This document shows positions 7,075 to 7,326 of a stretch of 7,326 nt of DNA, in pieces. The notes under the pieces are model-generated. The model was not told the origin of the DNA, ran no database searches, and saw only the letters and a program-made list of their open reading frames with translations. The stretch's first letter is position 1, and each line of letters opens with the position of its first letter. Location of the stretch: NCBI GenBank assembly GCA_030064795.1, contig JASJEI010000406.1:1-7326 (forward strand), in the 5' to 3' direction. Source of the DNA: Pleurocapsa sp. MO_226.B13 (GTDB lineage Bacteria; Cyanobacteriota; Cyanobacteriia; Cyanobacteriales; Xenococcaceae). The position numbers and the translations under genes are program-made.

Positions 7075-7326
7075 GATGTTAATCCTGTACTATGCGATCG
7101 CCAACAAGTTCAGGCAACTTTACTGGAAAAAAAATAGAGAGGGATTGCTACCAAAGTTTGCTAGAATTAGGGGTGAAAAAATTCCAAAAACCCAAGCTTT
7201 TATAGCTACATCAGATATAATTGAATCAATTTTTGGTAAATACAAAATCTTCGCTTCATCTTCTCCTAATTCGGATATTAATGAAATGATTTTAACACTT
7301 CTTTTATCCACTACCAAAGTAACTCC
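7075..7326 (+). pseudogene. Probable 3' remnant of a transposase, frame-broken and cut by the window edge
   Basis: From ATG 7076 one frame is open to the window end. It encodes FIATSDIIESIFGKYK (about 7199-7246), then NEMILTLLLSTTKVT. From memory, SSDIIES-FGKYK followed by a hydrophobic segment is typical of the C-terminal part of a transposase group common in cyanobacteria; I could not search to confirm. The first part of this frame looks unlike protein, whereas the frame at 7075-7134 reads NPVLCDRQQVQATLLEKK (7081-7134) and then stops. Joining the two needs removal of one A from the A8 tract at 7127-7134. A TAG at 7072-7074 closes the upstream frame and the ABC gene ends 7 nt before 7075, so the N-terminal domains are missing. 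I read this as a degraded insertion-sequence fragment. Alternatives are an ordinary small gene starting at 7076, or a sequencing error in the A tract. Confidence 0.5.

Noticed and set aside
7073..7086. Small hairpin AGGAT / ATCCT after the ABC gene as a terminator
   Set aside because: Only five base pairs with a 4-nt loop and no T tract after it.
7120..7317. 65-codon minus-strand open frame
   Set aside because: The opposite strand carries the transposase-like motif TSDIIESIFGKYK, so this is more likely its antisense shadow.

Overview
The window is AT-rich DNA that looks cyanobacterial. It carries six copies of the HIP1 palindrome GCGATCGC (343-350, 750-757, 1297-1304, 2024-2031, 6982-6989, 7094-7101) and a short tandem heptamer array of the kind common in filamentous and colonial cyanobacteria. 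Start codons mostly lack a good Shine-Dalgarno sequence, which also fits. I cannot assign a genus.

Layout: 1-155 is non-coding and holds four CCGAACT-type heptamers enclosed by a 30-bp imperfect inverted repeat. All genes that follow are on the + strand. They are a UDP-glucuronate 4-epimerase-like SDR enzyme (156-1181); a membrane-anchored family 2 glycosyltransferase that overlaps it by 26 nt (1156-2178); a 131-nt gap with an AT-rich hairpin; a 97-residue unrecognised protein (2310-2603); a flippase-like membrane protein of the LPG-synthase TM/UPF0104 family (2554-3531, overlapping the small gene by 50 nt); a 156-nt gap with a perfect 21-bp tandem duplication; a family 39/PMT-like membrane glycosyltransferase (3688-5226); and a PglK/MsbA-like ABC exporter with fused membrane and ATPase domains (5265-7067). 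The right edge (7075-7326) looks like the decayed 3' part of a transposase, with a frame break at an A8 tract, and it runs off the window.

Read together, the genes suggest envelope polysaccharide or glycoconjugate synthesis on a polyprenyl-phosphate carrier. The epimerase would supply UDP-galacturonate or a similar UDP-sugar. The GT2 enzyme would charge polyprenyl phosphate with a sugar. A flippase-like protein and the ABC exporter would move lipid-linked intermediates across the inner membrane, and the GT39 enzyme would use a polyprenyl-phosphate sugar on the periplasmic side. The individual family calls are well supported by motifs. The joint pathway, the sugars and the final product are inference. 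I see no clearly new system. The points most worth checking are the inverted-repeat/heptamer element, the small overlapping gene, the 21-bp duplication and the transposase remnant.
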